Source: JAJDYQ01 sp942491945 (GTDB taxonomy: Bacteria > Pseudomonadota > Gammaproteobacteria > JAJDYQ01). Taken from it: a stretch of 64,000 nt of DNA. The translations under genes and the position numbers were made by a program. The notes under the pieces are model-generated. The model had not been told where the DNA came from. It did not search any database and saw only the letters and a program-made list of their open reading frames with translations. The stretch lies in NCBI GenBank assembly GCA_942491945.1, contig CALODD010000037.1, positions 78,154-142,153 on the forward strand, given 5' to 3'. This document shows positions 33,959 to 40,927 of this stretch, piece by piece. Each line of letters begins with the position of its first letter. Position 1 is the stretch's first letter.

Positions 33959-34786
33959 CTAGTTGATTTGCTGCTCACCAAATGCAGACGGATCGTAGCT
34001 TAGAACATCTACATGTCTATTGATTAACGAGGATAGATCTAGATTATCAAAGAGTGCATATTTCTCAGCTAAAGGCTTGAAATTTATTCCGTGCTCTGAA
34101 TTACCATTGTAGAAGAGCATTGCTAACTCAGGGTTGGATAGCTGAGCCCTGAAAATGCCCGTGTACTCTTTTTTGTTAGCTACATTACTCTCATCGATAA
34201 ATTTCATAATTCTGTAAATAAATCGAAAATAATGAGCCAGATCTGAATTGTATTTCTGGAATGCCGCCTCATAAGAGCTTGAGATACGTTCATTGTACGC
34301 TATGTCGCCATTTTGACCCGCAAAGTGATTCCTTAGGAACTTATAAATAAATGCAATTGAGTCCCTTCCAGCCTCTATAGTGCTGCCTCCGCCCTTTTTA
34401 CGCATATCAATATCTTTAACTATCTCGTGATGCAGCGAAAACATACTAAAAAGCCGATTTTCAAAATTCTGTAGTTCTAGAGCTTCACTTTGCTTGTTTA
34501 AAGCGACAGCTGAGTTTTCTAACTCTCTTGATGAATTCCTTAACTCGATTGTTTGAAGCTTAAGAGTTAACAGCAGTGCTATTAATGCCAGAAATGCATA
34601 CGAAGCGCCTAATACACCACCGATATAATCACCAAAAGCTCCCCAATCAGAGGATTTTTCTGAAAGGTCGGAGTTAAAGAAATGAGTAATGTAAAAAGTT
34701 AGAGCTATAACAGTAATTATCCAAGCCAGATTGGCAATAAATAATATTGGAGGGCCGTCATTTTTCTTACTAGTAGATGCCTGCAT
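33959..34786 (-). CDS. AbiC-like putative phage abortive infection membrane protein
   Basis: A 275-residue protein. Two transmembrane helices lie near residues 13-35 and 55-77, separated by WGAFGDYIGGVLG, and are followed by a coiled segment and a helical C-terminal domain. That domain contains the segments HYFRFIYRIMKFIDE, YTGIFRAQLSNPELAMLFYN and EKYALFDNLD, which match the pattern I know for the putative phage abortive infection (putAbiC) family. These proteins are thought to stop infected cells from releasing phage. It is the gene closest to the left border of the element. The family call is by motif memory, not by search. Confidence 0.7.
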   Translation of the reverse strand: MQASTSKKNDGPPILFIANLAWIITVIALTFYITHFFNSDLSEKSSDWGAFGDYIGGVLGASYAFLALIALLLTLKLQTIELRNSSRELENSAVALNKQSEALELQNFENRLFSMFSLHHEIVKDIDMRKKGGGSTIEAGRDSIAFIYKFLRNHFAGQNGDIAYNERISSSYEAAFQKYNSDLAHYFRFIYRIMKFIDESNVANKKEYTGIFRAQLSNPELAMLFYNGNSEHGINFKPLAEKYALFDNLDLSSLINRHVDVLSYDPSAFGEQQIN

Positions 34787-34801
34787 AAAGTAATTTGCCC
34801 T

Positions 34802-35023
34802 CTAAACTAGAGTTAGATTTGCTGTAGAGTGGGAGCTTCGCACCCGATCTAATTCAGCATTGATACTTTTGAGCTCTTTATTGAGATATTTAATCACATT
34901 TCCTACATCAATCGCAGAAGCATCGTCATTACATGAAAGTATATAGAGGCTATCAAATGCATCTACCAGCTCATCATGACGATCTGAAATTCGTAATAAA
35001 CTATGTTGAATCGTTCCTTTCAA
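34802..35023 (-). CDS. Small hypothetical protein (73 residues)
   Basis: I do not recognise this protein. It is short, charged and helical, with segments DELVDAFDSLYILSCND and NVIKYLNKELKSINAELDRVRS that suggest a coiled coil. It overlaps the upstream ribbon-helix-helix gene by 23 bp and ends 15 bp before the AbiC-like gene, so the three are likely one transcript. It could be a small partner or regulator of the AbiC-like protein. Confidence 0.55.
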   Translation of the reverse strand: MKGTIQHSLLRISDRHDELVDAFDSLYILSCNDDASAIDVGNVIKYLNKELKSINAELDRVRSSHSTANLTLV

Positions 35024-35195
35024 AGTAATCCAGCAAAATAACTCGTATCAAGGAGCTGACAGACCTGTGGTCTTTCTCAGCCATTTGTTTAAGTTTCTCA
35101 GCTTCATCCTCATCTAGCTGGATCGAAACTGTACGCTTACGTGGAGCTTTACCTGGCCCCCGCTGTCCTCTTTTCTTTTTAGCTATATCTGGCAT
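35001..35195 (-). CDS. Small ribbon-helix-helix DNA-binding protein
   Basis: A 64-residue protein with a basic N-terminus (KKKRGQRGPGKAPRKR) followed by a short strand TVSIQLDEDEAEKL and two helices, KLKQMAEKDHRSVSSLIRVILLDYF, the ribbon-helix-helix fold. It probably represses its own operon, which includes the overlapping 73-residue gene and the AbiC-like gene. It shares a GPGK-basic stretch with the neighbouring 142-residue protein, so the two are likely related. Confidence 0.7.
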   Translation of the reverse strand: MPDIAKKKRGQRGPGKAPRKRTVSIQLDEDEAEKLKQMAEKDHRSVSSLIRVILLDYFERNDST

Positions 35196-35301
35196 TTATT
35201 TTAAATAACTTTTATTTACTGTCAATATCTTTTTTAAATAACTTTCAATAATTCTGCTTAGTATTAAAGAAATATTCAAGTGTTCTTAATAGAACGAGGC
35301 A

Positions 35302-35730
35302 CTACTCTACTTCAGTTGATATGTATTTCTTTACGGCAAGGCGAATAACTGAGCTTAAAGTTCTATCATCTCTCTCTGCAATTAATCTAAGTGCGTCCAG
35401 GTCTGATCTATCGATCTGTATCGAGGTGGCCACCTTCGATGGATTTTTACCTGGTCCACGTGTTCGTTTCTGCACCGGTTCGTTGATCGGATCAGCCTGT
35501 TCCGTACTTCTAGGTTGATTCCCATCTTCAGCCGGAACGGGATTTAGGGCTTTGTATCTAATTGGGTCTTTAATGCGGCCATCTACTACTCCTGCATCAT
35601 AGACTTCTCTAGCCTTTTCTTTAGATGCCTTACTGAGAAATGCTTTAGCTCTAGTTGCAGACATACCATCTGCCTTCATTGCCTCTATAAGCCTTTTCCG
35701 TTCATTTGTAGTTAATTTATTACTTATCAT
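35302..35730 (-). CDS. Ribbon-helix-helix-type regulator with N-terminal extension
   Basis: A 142-residue protein. The C-terminal 55 residues repeat the architecture of the neighbouring small regulator: a basic RTRGPGKNPSK stretch, then VATSIQIDRSDLDALRLIA and RTLSSVIRLAVKKYI. The N-terminal 60 residues are helical (ERKRLIEAMKADGMSATRAKAFLSKAS is a longer helix pair there). It is probably a DNA-binding repressor for element genes. Spacing to the next gene downstream is 106 bp, so it may have its own promoter. Confidence 0.65.
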   Translation of the reverse strand: MISNKLTTNERKRLIEAMKADGMSATRAKAFLSKASKEKAREVYDAGVVDGRIKDPIRYKALNPVPAEDGNQPRSTEQADPINEPVQKRTRGPGKNPSKVATSIQIDRSDLDALRLIAERDDRTLSSVIRLAVKKYISTEVE

Positions 35731-35910
35731 CCATGAAATTTAGCTTATTCCGACTTTATGTCAATATGTTTTGGTATCTATTGGTATATTTTTACACTCC
35801 TTAGATTTGGTCATTTGTTTATTTTGGGATTGATTCTTGTCCTCTATGTAAAAACCTTACATGTAACAGTGTGGTTTACTGTGCTGGTATGGAAGTTTTA
35901 GTCCCCTTTT

Positions 35911-35937
35911 TTAAGACGTGTTACAGGCACGTCTTAA
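35911..35937. repeat. Perfect inverted repeat 1 upstream of the integrase
   Basis: TTAAGACGTG and CACGTCTTAA, 10 bp each, around a 7-base loop. It is the first of three strong inverted repeats in the 436-bp region 35731-36166, which holds no gene I can support. Confidence 0.7.
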
Positions 35938-35941
35938 TGGC

Positions 35942-35990
35942 AGTGCTGTGCTCCATGGCCTACCTGCAGTACGCCACCGCGCACAGCACT
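35942..35990. repeat. Perfect inverted repeat 2 upstream of the integrase
   Basis: AGTGCTGTGC and GCACAGCACT form a perfect 10-bp pair separated by 29 bases. It follows repeat 1 after 4 bp. Confidence 0.65.
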
Positions 35991-36070
35991 CCTATCAATT
36001 CCCGTAGTTTTTTATATTTATCTGATCGTTTATGGTCTATTACTTCGAATAAACAACATTCAAGTGGAAT

Positions 36071-36144
36071 CAACATACCCACCCTTTGTCCACAGCTCTG
36101 GCTCTAAAGGAGCGAGCCGCTGTGGACAAAGCATGGATATGTTG
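36071..36144. repeat. Long imperfect inverted repeat with TGTGGACAAAG arms
   Basis: Arms 36071-36096 and 36119-36144 pair over 26 bases with about three mismatches. The inner 13 bp, CTTTGTCCACAGC with its complement, are perfect, and the loop contains a further GGCTC/GAGCC pair. It ends 22 bp before the integrase start, and its TGTGGACAA core recurs at both ends of the element. Confidence 0.7.
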
Positions 36145-36166
36145 AGGTGAGATCAAGGAAGGATTT

Positions 36167-37159
36167 ATGGGGCTACAAAAGCTAGAGGATGGCTGGAAAT
36201 TAGATATTCGTCCTGGCGGTCGCTATGGAAAGCGCATCAGAAGGACATTCAAAACGAAAAAAGATGCTCAGAGGTTTGAGGCTTGGGCGAAGACACAGGC
36301 CACCCAGAAAGAAGACTGGGAACCTCCTGTGCGAGATCCCAGACGATTAAAAGACCTGGTGAAAGAGTGGTATGGCCATCATGGAAAAACCCTGAAGGAC
36401 GGCAAGAACAGAAAGAAGAAGCTCGACACAATCGCAAACCATTTAGACAATCCTTTGGCCAGAGACATAAAGGCAGAAGTCTTCACTAAGTATCGCTCTC
36501 AGAGACTGGATGGCGGTGTCAGCGCAAATACTATGAATCATGAGCTTGCCTACCTGAAGGCCATGTTTAACGAACTGAGACGGATTGGGAAATGGGACAA
36601 ACCTAACCCTTTGGCGAATACGAGGATGCTGAAGTTCGATGAGAAGGAAATGACTTTCCTCGATGGAAACGAAATTAAAATGCTCCTGGATGAACTCAAG
36701 AATCGACGATCATTGGACGCTTACTACATTACTCGGATCTGTTTGGAGACTGGTGCCAGGTGGTCAGAGGCCGAGACATTAAGAGCTGAGAGTGTTCATC
36801 CTGACCGGATTGTTTATTCGGGAACCAAGAGTGGAAAGACCAGGACTGTACCGATTAACAAGGAACTACATGACCTGGTTAAACTGAAAGATCGGGGAAG
36901 ATTATTTAAGCCTTCCTATGAATCATTTAAAGTGTCGATCGACAATTTAGATATTGAATTACCTAAAGGTCAGATGACACATGTATTGAGGCACACATTT
37001 GCCAGTCATTTCATTATGAACGGTGGGAATATTTTAACCTTGCAAAAAACGTTAGGCCATTCAACACTTATGATGACAATGAAGTATGCTCATTTAGCAC
37101 CAAATCATTTAGAAGAAGTGAAAACCTTGAATCCTATTCGTAAAACCACGACCAGTTAA
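36167..37159 (+). CDS. int: Tyrosine recombinase / site-specific integrase
   Basis: A 330-residue integrase that inserts and excises the element at tRNA-Leu. Residues 1-50 resemble an arm-binding domain (GGRYGKRIRRTFKTKKDA), 55-150 the core-binding domain, and 165-320 the catalytic domain. The catalytic residues are visible: R198 in TGARWSEA, H272 and R275 in THVLRHTFASHF, H298 in LGHST and Y307 in MKYAHL. An AAGGAAGGA ribosome site precedes the ATG. The preceding strong inverted repeat may autoregulate it. The gene is intact, so the element could still be mobile. No excisionase is obvious; one of the small ribbon-helix-helix proteins may serve. Confidence 0.95.
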   Translation: MGLQKLEDGWKLDIRPGGRYGKRIRRTFKTKKDAQRFEAWAKTQATQKEDWEPPVRDPRRLKDLVKEWYGHHGKTLKDGKNRKKKLDTIANHLDNPLARDIKAEVFTKYRSQRLDGGVSANTMNHELAYLKAMFNELRRIGKWDKPNPLANTRMLKFDEKEMTFLDGNEIKMLLDELKNRRSLDAYYITRICLETGARWSEAETLRAESVHPDRIVYSGTKSGKTRTVPINKELHDLVKLKDRGRLFKPSYESFKVSIDNLDIELPKGQMTHVLRHTFASHFIMNGGNILTLQKTLGHSTLMMTMKYAHLAPNHLEEVKTLNPIRKTTTS

Positions 37160-38028
37160 GTCTGATCGTTGAGCACACTACTTCTTACAAGATCTTTGAT
37201 ACGCTTCTTAAGTGTAAGGTTCTTCTTATGCATAAACTTTTTCAAAACAGTTTTTTGCTTTCGTTGCTCTCGAGTTAACCCGGAGTCAGACTCATGGCAA
37301 AACAAGGCTTCTTCTAACAATATCTGAAGATTTAACAATAAAAGGTTAGTAATACCGTAAAACTGTATGCACTGACGTTCGACATCATGATCTAATAATT
37401 CTTTATTTTTTGTTGGTGCCGAATATATATCATAAACACCCAATTCAAACATGCAACCATACAGAGTTCCATGCAGTGCCTCAGAAGCATCCTCATACAA
37501 ATACGAAAGATATGGAGACAAGGAAACATTATATTTCTGCTCAACGACTTTCGAGCGAGCATCAATACTAGACTTAGTCCACCTAGGAACTTCACGACCA
37601 TTGACACTAGTAAACTTTGAAACAGCATCCTGCAATTCATCAGGAAGGCTTTCATGCCAACCATCTTCGGAGAGTTTCAATCTAACTTTACCCTTAACAA
37701 TAATCTTTCTATCGTATTTCCTAACACCCTTGTTTTTAGAATAGTCAACAAAATTATCTAGCTCTGATTTATCGCTAGCATACAGATAACCGATATTAAC
37801 GACCTTTTCCAATATTGATCGGCCCACCATGTATGCCTGGCTTAGGAGCTGCGCCTTTAGTAGCAAATCAACAGCCTTACAGTCGAGTGATATCATTCTC
37901 CATAGAGGGGCAGTATATGTGGATTGTTCGACATTCATTGAAAACAAACCGATTGATATGCGTTCGCATAAATCAGACAGCTCACTCAATTGCTGAGAAA
38001 GATCAGTGATACTATTGCTTTCACTCAC
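37156..38028 (-). CDS. Hypothetical protein, DUF5677-like
   Basis: A 290-residue, mostly helical, soluble protein. The segment YMVGRSILEKVVNIGYLY near 65-82 and the later SEALHGTLYGCMFE near 183 fit the general arrangement of DUF5677-type proteins, with an R/E-rich helix and an H in a helical pair, but I cannot confirm it. The C-terminus is strongly basic (KKFMHKKNLTLKKRIKDL). It is convergent with the integrase, overlapping its end by 4 bp. Function is unknown; its place among defence-type genes suggests an anti-phage role. Confidence 0.6.
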   Translation of the reverse strand: MSESNSITDLSQQLSELSDLCERISIGLFSMNVEQSTYTAPLWRMISLDCKAVDLLLKAQLLSQAYMVGRSILEKVVNIGYLYASDKSELDNFVDYSKNKGVRKYDRKIIVKGKVRLKLSEDGWHESLPDELQDAVSKFTSVNGREVPRWTKSSIDARSKVVEQKYNVSLSPYLSYLYEDASEALHGTLYGCMFELGVYDIYSAPTKNKELLDHDVERQCIQFYGITNLLLLNLQILLEEALFCHESDSGLTREQRKQKTVLKKFMHKKNLTLKKRIKDLVRSSVLNDQT

Positions 38029-38110
38029 AAGAAATAAGAATAAGAAAGTCAGTTATCGAACGACATAATAAGTCGAATCAATTCAAGACTTATAGACATT
38101 TAAATTACAA

Positions 38111-38626
38111 TCAAACATCTGCATCAGCTTCTCTATCCTCCCTTTTACTATGAAGATCGTTAATAAACATAATATTACTGTAGATAACGTAAAACACCGA
38201 CTGTATTTGAAGCAATCCTAGAATAATGACGAATGCTAGCGTCAAATACTTAGCATGAAAGACATACCCTTCGTTGATTAATAGTACACCGAAAACCACC
38301 TTCAACAGGTACAAGACCATAATTGCAGTAACGACAAATGCAGAAATCAACACACTACCAACCAATCCCTCTAATCTTTTAGTCTCAGTCAAAGTTTCAC
38401 TGAAATCAGCATTTTCTATTGTAGAGGGGTTAACTAAACGACTAAGTGCATTAGGGTACAAAAATGCTATCCAGATACCCATTATTGTAAAAACCATAGT
38501 TGAGGCTGTCAGCAAGGCTGTCAGATAATCTTTTAAGTCAGAGTATTCGTAATCCATCTCTAAATAATGGAAAACTGAAAGCAGCAGAAAGAATATAGCC
38601 ACATATACTAATAAGCGAGGCACCAT
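38111..38626 (-). CDS. Four-helix membrane protein, element cassette partner
   Basis: I do not recognise this 171-residue protein. It has four likely transmembrane helices, near residues 5-20, 33-55, 88-112 and 127-150, with short loops and a charged cytosolic tail (HSKREDREADADV). Its start lies only 1 bp after the stop of the 351-residue gene, so they are co-translated. A soluble sensor followed by a membrane effector is a common layout in abortive-infection systems, and that is the basis for suspecting a defence role. There is no sequence proof. Confidence 0.65.
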   Translation of the reverse strand: MVPRLLVYVAIFFLLLSVFHYLEMDYEYSDLKDYLTALLTASTMVFTIMGIWIAFLYPNALSRLVNPSTIENADFSETLTETKRLEGLVGSVLISAFVVTAIMVLYLLKVVFGVLLINEGYVFHAKYLTLAFVIILGLLQIQSVFYVIYSNIMFINDLHSKREDREADADV

Positions 38627-38627
38627 C

Positions 38628-39683
38628 TTATGCTCTCATCTGTTTCTTTACTGTATCTTTCTTCAAAGGCTTTAAGAGATTTCCGCGCTCTTTATCGATT
38701 GCATCTGCAAGCTGAATGGCATTTAACAGAACATCTTTTCTTTCAGGAACTACGATGCTGTCTCTTAACCTATATCGATCAACCCATCTTATGCCTGTGT
38801 CTGTAGTAAAGCCTACGTTATCCCAATCATGGGGCTTCCTCCCTTCTATAGCACTTTTCTCTATTATCTCTTTAATCTCTTTAACACTAGGCTTTGCTTC
38901 AGCTTTTACCTCTATCCTTCTACTTCTAGACCTTGGTTTTGGCGATAGATACGGAATATAGTCATCAAACTTTTTAACCCATTCGGCTCTTTCATCGTTA
39001 GTATTAACTAACACAGTCTCTCTCCTAACAATGTGAGTAACTTTATTTGCCAGTTCCTGCAGTTTACTGCTAGATGTCTTAAGGCTCATTAAACTCATTT
39101 TAAAGCGATACATAAATAGAGTTTTATCATCTTCTGTATGAGATATCCGAACAAAGCCTTTCTCAGTATGTTGTTTTTTTCGTTTTGGGTTGTCGACACG
39201 ATTATTTATGCACGAAATAACATAATCTTCAAAAAGTTGAGCATCAGTTACAGAATGATCAAATTTTATGGACGCAATAGAATTATATTCAGGAATTACC
39301 CAGTAGTAACATGGCCTACCCCAAATGACTTTTTTTCCATCATAGTCATTTGTATATTTGACATAAGTCCCATTTCCAGTTTTATTTTCTTCTTCTGCCC
39401 CCCATATTGTACCTGCGCCATCTGAATCAGACTTCCAAAGAACAAAAAAATAGTCCCCAGTGTCCTCATTTTTATACACATCGCTACAATAGCATTTAGG
39501 CATATTGCGCTTAGCGTTCAACGGATCCCAGGGCAGGGTCGCTGGTAATTTTCGACCTTTAAGCCACCCCATGATGAGCGAAAACGTCTCGTCTACCTCA
39601 TATCCATGGGTTTTATCTGACCCAACTTTATGAAGTCCACAGTGATCAATCTTAAAAAAGTTAATATGACCTACGTCTGACAT
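38628..39683 (-). CDS. Unrecognised soluble protein, first gene of element cassette
   Basis: A 351-residue protein that I cannot place. Residues 1-200 are beta-rich with many aromatic and charged residues (DTGDYFFVLWKSDSD, WGRPCYYWVIPEYNS). The middle has a helical part (TSSSKLQELANKVTHIV). A strongly basic segment, PKPRSRSRRIEVKAEAKP, near 250 may bind nucleic acid, and the end is Lys-rich. There is no signal peptide or membrane helix. It lies directly upstream of the four-helix membrane gene at the right end of the element. The two form a cassette of unknown function, perhaps sensor and effector. Confidence 0.65.
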   Translation of the reverse strand: MSDVGHINFFKIDHCGLHKVGSDKTHGYEVDETFSLIMGWLKGRKLPATLPWDPLNAKRNMPKCYCSDVYKNEDTGDYFFVLWKSDSDGAGTIWGAEEENKTGNGTYVKYTNDYDGKKVIWGRPCYYWVIPEYNSIASIKFDHSVTDAQLFEDYVISCINNRVDNPKRKKQHTEKGFVRISHTEDDKTLFMYRFKMSLMSLKTSSSKLQELANKVTHIVRRETVLVNTNDERAEWVKKFDDYIPYLSPKPRSRSRRIEVKAEAKPSVKEIKEIIEKSAIEGRKPHDWDNVGFTTDTGIRWVDRYRLRDSIVVPERKDVLLNAIQLADAIDKERGNLLKPLKKDTVKKQMRA

Positions 39684-39866
39684 ATCTACTCCTTAACGCC
39701 TGAAAATGAAGGTGTACTATCTTACTATTAATATCAGAATAAGACATAAGAATATAGCGCGAACGCCTCACGCTGCATAACTTGTAGACAGCTCACTCTC
39801 GTTAGAGAGTTGAAATAGCTGAATAGCATTCAGTAATCACCTCATTCGAATAACGAGAAGGTTAGC

Positions 39867-39883
39867 ATGTGGACAATATGTGG
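39867..39883 (+). other. Right-end candidate recombinase arm site
   Basis: ATGTGGACAATATGTGG, followed by a second ACGATT, lies 51 bp before the right repeat and matches the left-end site at 33932-33948 in 16 of 17 bases and orientation. It holds two TGTGG cores spaced by ten bases, about one helical turn. The rest of the 250-bp gap 39684-39933 shows no gene. Confidence 0.5.
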
Positions 39884-39933
39884 ACGATTAAGAATGGAGC
39901 CACACTTCACTAGAACGTAACTCATTGATTTGA

Positions 39934-39992
39934 ATGGTGCCCGGGGCCGGAATCGAACCGGCACGAGGTTGCCCTCGAGGGATTTTAAGTCC
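39934..39992. repeat. Right attachment repeat within tRNA-Leu
   Basis: Perfect 59-bp copy of 33781-33839. It supplies the 3' portion of the functional tRNA-Leu gene, so the host tRNA stays intact after integration. Crossover lies inside this identity block, probably near the anticodon or T arm. Confidence 0.93.
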
Positions 39993-40021
39993 CTTGCGTC
40001 TACCAATTTCACCACCCGGGC
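39935..40021 (-). tRNA. tRNA-Leu (anticodon UAA)
   Basis: The 87-base gene folds as a class II tRNA: acceptor GCCCGGG pairs with CCCGGGC, the D arm is GGTGAAATTGGTAGACGC-like, the anticodon loop CTTAAAA gives UAA, there is a long variable arm, and the T loop is GGTTCGATTCC. The CCA end is encoded. It corresponds to leuZ of E. coli and is the integration target of the element to its left. It is last in the order tRNA-Gly, tRNA-Cys, tRNA-Leu. Confidence 0.97.
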
Positions 40022-40121
40022 AATACAGAAAAGTACCGAGTTAACTATTTTAGTTGGGTTGCTTCCCAACATTATGCGATCGGTCGCAGAAGCTCTACTG
40101 TGTGATCACATTTAAAGAATA

Positions 40122-40195
40122 TGGAGGCTGAGCGCGGAATCGAACCGCGGTCCACGGCTTTGCAGGCCGCTGCATAACCACTCTGCCACCCAGCC
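40122..40195 (-). tRNA. tRNA-Cys (anticodon GCA)
   Basis: A 74-base tRNA with acceptor GGCTGGG pairing CTCAGCC, anticodon loop CTGCAAA (GCA), T loop GGTTCGATTCC and encoded CCA. It lies between tRNA-Gly and tRNA-Leu, as cysT does in E. coli. The synthetase cysS is at 3.5 kb. Confidence 0.97.
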
Positions 40196-40218
40196 AGGAT
40201 TGCATTGTCATTATAATA

Positions 40219-40244
40219 AAAAACCCCGGCTTAACCGGGGTTTT
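40219..40244. terminator. Hairpin between tRNA-Gly and tRNA-Cys
   Basis: AAAACCCCGG pairs with CCGGGGTTTT around a CTTAA loop. It can act as a terminator in both directions. It may separate, or just process, the tRNA-Gly and tRNA-Cys part of the transcript. Confidence 0.75.
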
Positions 40245-40250
40245 GAAATC

Positions 40251-40326
40251 TGGAGCGGGAAACGAGATTCGAACTCGCGACCCCAACCTTGGCAAGGTTG
40301 TGCTCTACCAACTGAGCTATTCCCGC
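40251..40326 (-). tRNA. tRNA-Gly (anticodon GCC)
   Basis: A 76-base tRNA with acceptor GCGGGAA pairing TTCCCGC, D loop AGTTGGTAGAGC, anticodon stem-loop CAACC-TTGCCAA-GGTTG giving GCC, T loop AGTTCGAATCT and encoded CCA. It follows pgsA by 37 bp, the order of pgsA-glyW in E. coli. Confidence 0.97.
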
Positions 40327-40363
40327 AAACAGGAGCGCGATTGTACAGCGCGTTATCCGCCTG

Positions 40364-40927
40364 TCAAGCGTCTGTATCACGCATTGCCGGCCATGCGGCA
40401 ATCAAATAACTGAACATTGACCACAGGGTCAGAACAACCGAGATATACAGCATAATCAATCCCGCGGTGTATGTCGGGAAAATCCGCTTACGCACCTTGT
40501 AAGCAATAGTAGTTATCGCCAGCATTTGCGCCGCTGTCTTGAATTTCCCTACCCAGGAGACGGCGACATTGGTGCGCTGACCTATTTCCGCCATCCACTC
40601 ACGTAGTGCTGAAATCGTGATCTCACGGCCGATAATCACCACTGTTGCCACCATGAATGAAAACGTCGGGTTGTCCTGTAGCAAAACAATCAAGGCGGCA
40701 GCAACCATCAGTTTATCCGCCACCGGGTCAAGAAAAGCACCAAAACGTGAAGTTAAATCCAGTTTTCTAGCCAGATAACCATCCAGCCAATCGCTAAACG
40801 CCGCAACCATAAAAATAACCGCGGCAATGATTCGAGAATGTTCAAGCGGCAGATAAAAAACCAGTATCAGCACAGGTATGAGTACGATTCGCAGCAGCGT
40901 CAGAATTGTTGGGATATTGAGTTTCAT
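40364..40927 (-). CDS. pgsA: CDP-diacylglycerol-glycerol-3-phosphate 3-phosphatidyltransferase
   Basis: A 187-residue inner-membrane enzyme making phosphatidylglycerophosphate, the precursor of phosphatidylglycerol and cardiolipin. It starts MKLNIPTILTLLRIVLIP, typical of PgsA, and has the CDP-alcohol phosphotransferase signature SDWLDGYLARKLDLTSRFGAFLDPVAD in two parts (D, DG, AR, then FGAFLDPVADK). About four transmembrane helices follow. The start ATG at 40927 overlaps the TAA of uvrC (TAATG), so the two are translationally coupled. A longer reading frame upstream of this start comes from the damaged uvrC and is not part of PgsA. Confidence 0.95.
   Translation of the reverse strand: MKLNIPTILTLLRIVLIPVLILVFYLPLEHSRIIAAVIFMVAAFSDWLDGYLARKLDLTSRFGAFLDPVADKLMVAAALIVLLQDNPTFSFMVATVVIIGREITISALREWMAEIGQRTNVAVSWVGKFKTAAQMLAITTIAYKVRKRIFPTYTAGLIMLYISVVLTLWSMFSYLIAAWPAMRDTDA

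Larger units (their letters stand above)
33840..39992. mobile_element. 6.15-kb integrative element in tRNA-Leu(UAA)
   Basis: The segment lies between two perfect 59-bp direct repeats, of which the right one rebuilds the complete tRNA-Leu gene. It encodes a tyrosine recombinase and eight other genes, is visibly more AT-rich than its surroundings, and has no phage structural or conjugation genes. Both ends carry the same TGTGGACAA-type site. The cargo (an AbiC-like protein, a DUF5677-like protein and a cytosolic/membrane pair) resembles a small defence island. The leuZ-type tRNA is a well known integration target in gammaproteobacteria. Confidence 0.9.

Noticed and set aside
33718..33966. A plus-strand reading frame through the tRNA-Leu fragment
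   Set aside because: It is created by the displaced tRNA sequence; a gene across the attachment site is not credible.
35871..36107. A 78-residue plus-strand reading frame upstream of the integrase
   Set aside because: It runs through two perfect inverted repeats, has no ribosome site or recognisable domain, and its composition is not protein-like.
38111..39683. Kiwa defence system
   Set aside because: A membrane plus soluble gene pair of similar size, but the order is reversed and I do not see DUF4868 features in the soluble protein.
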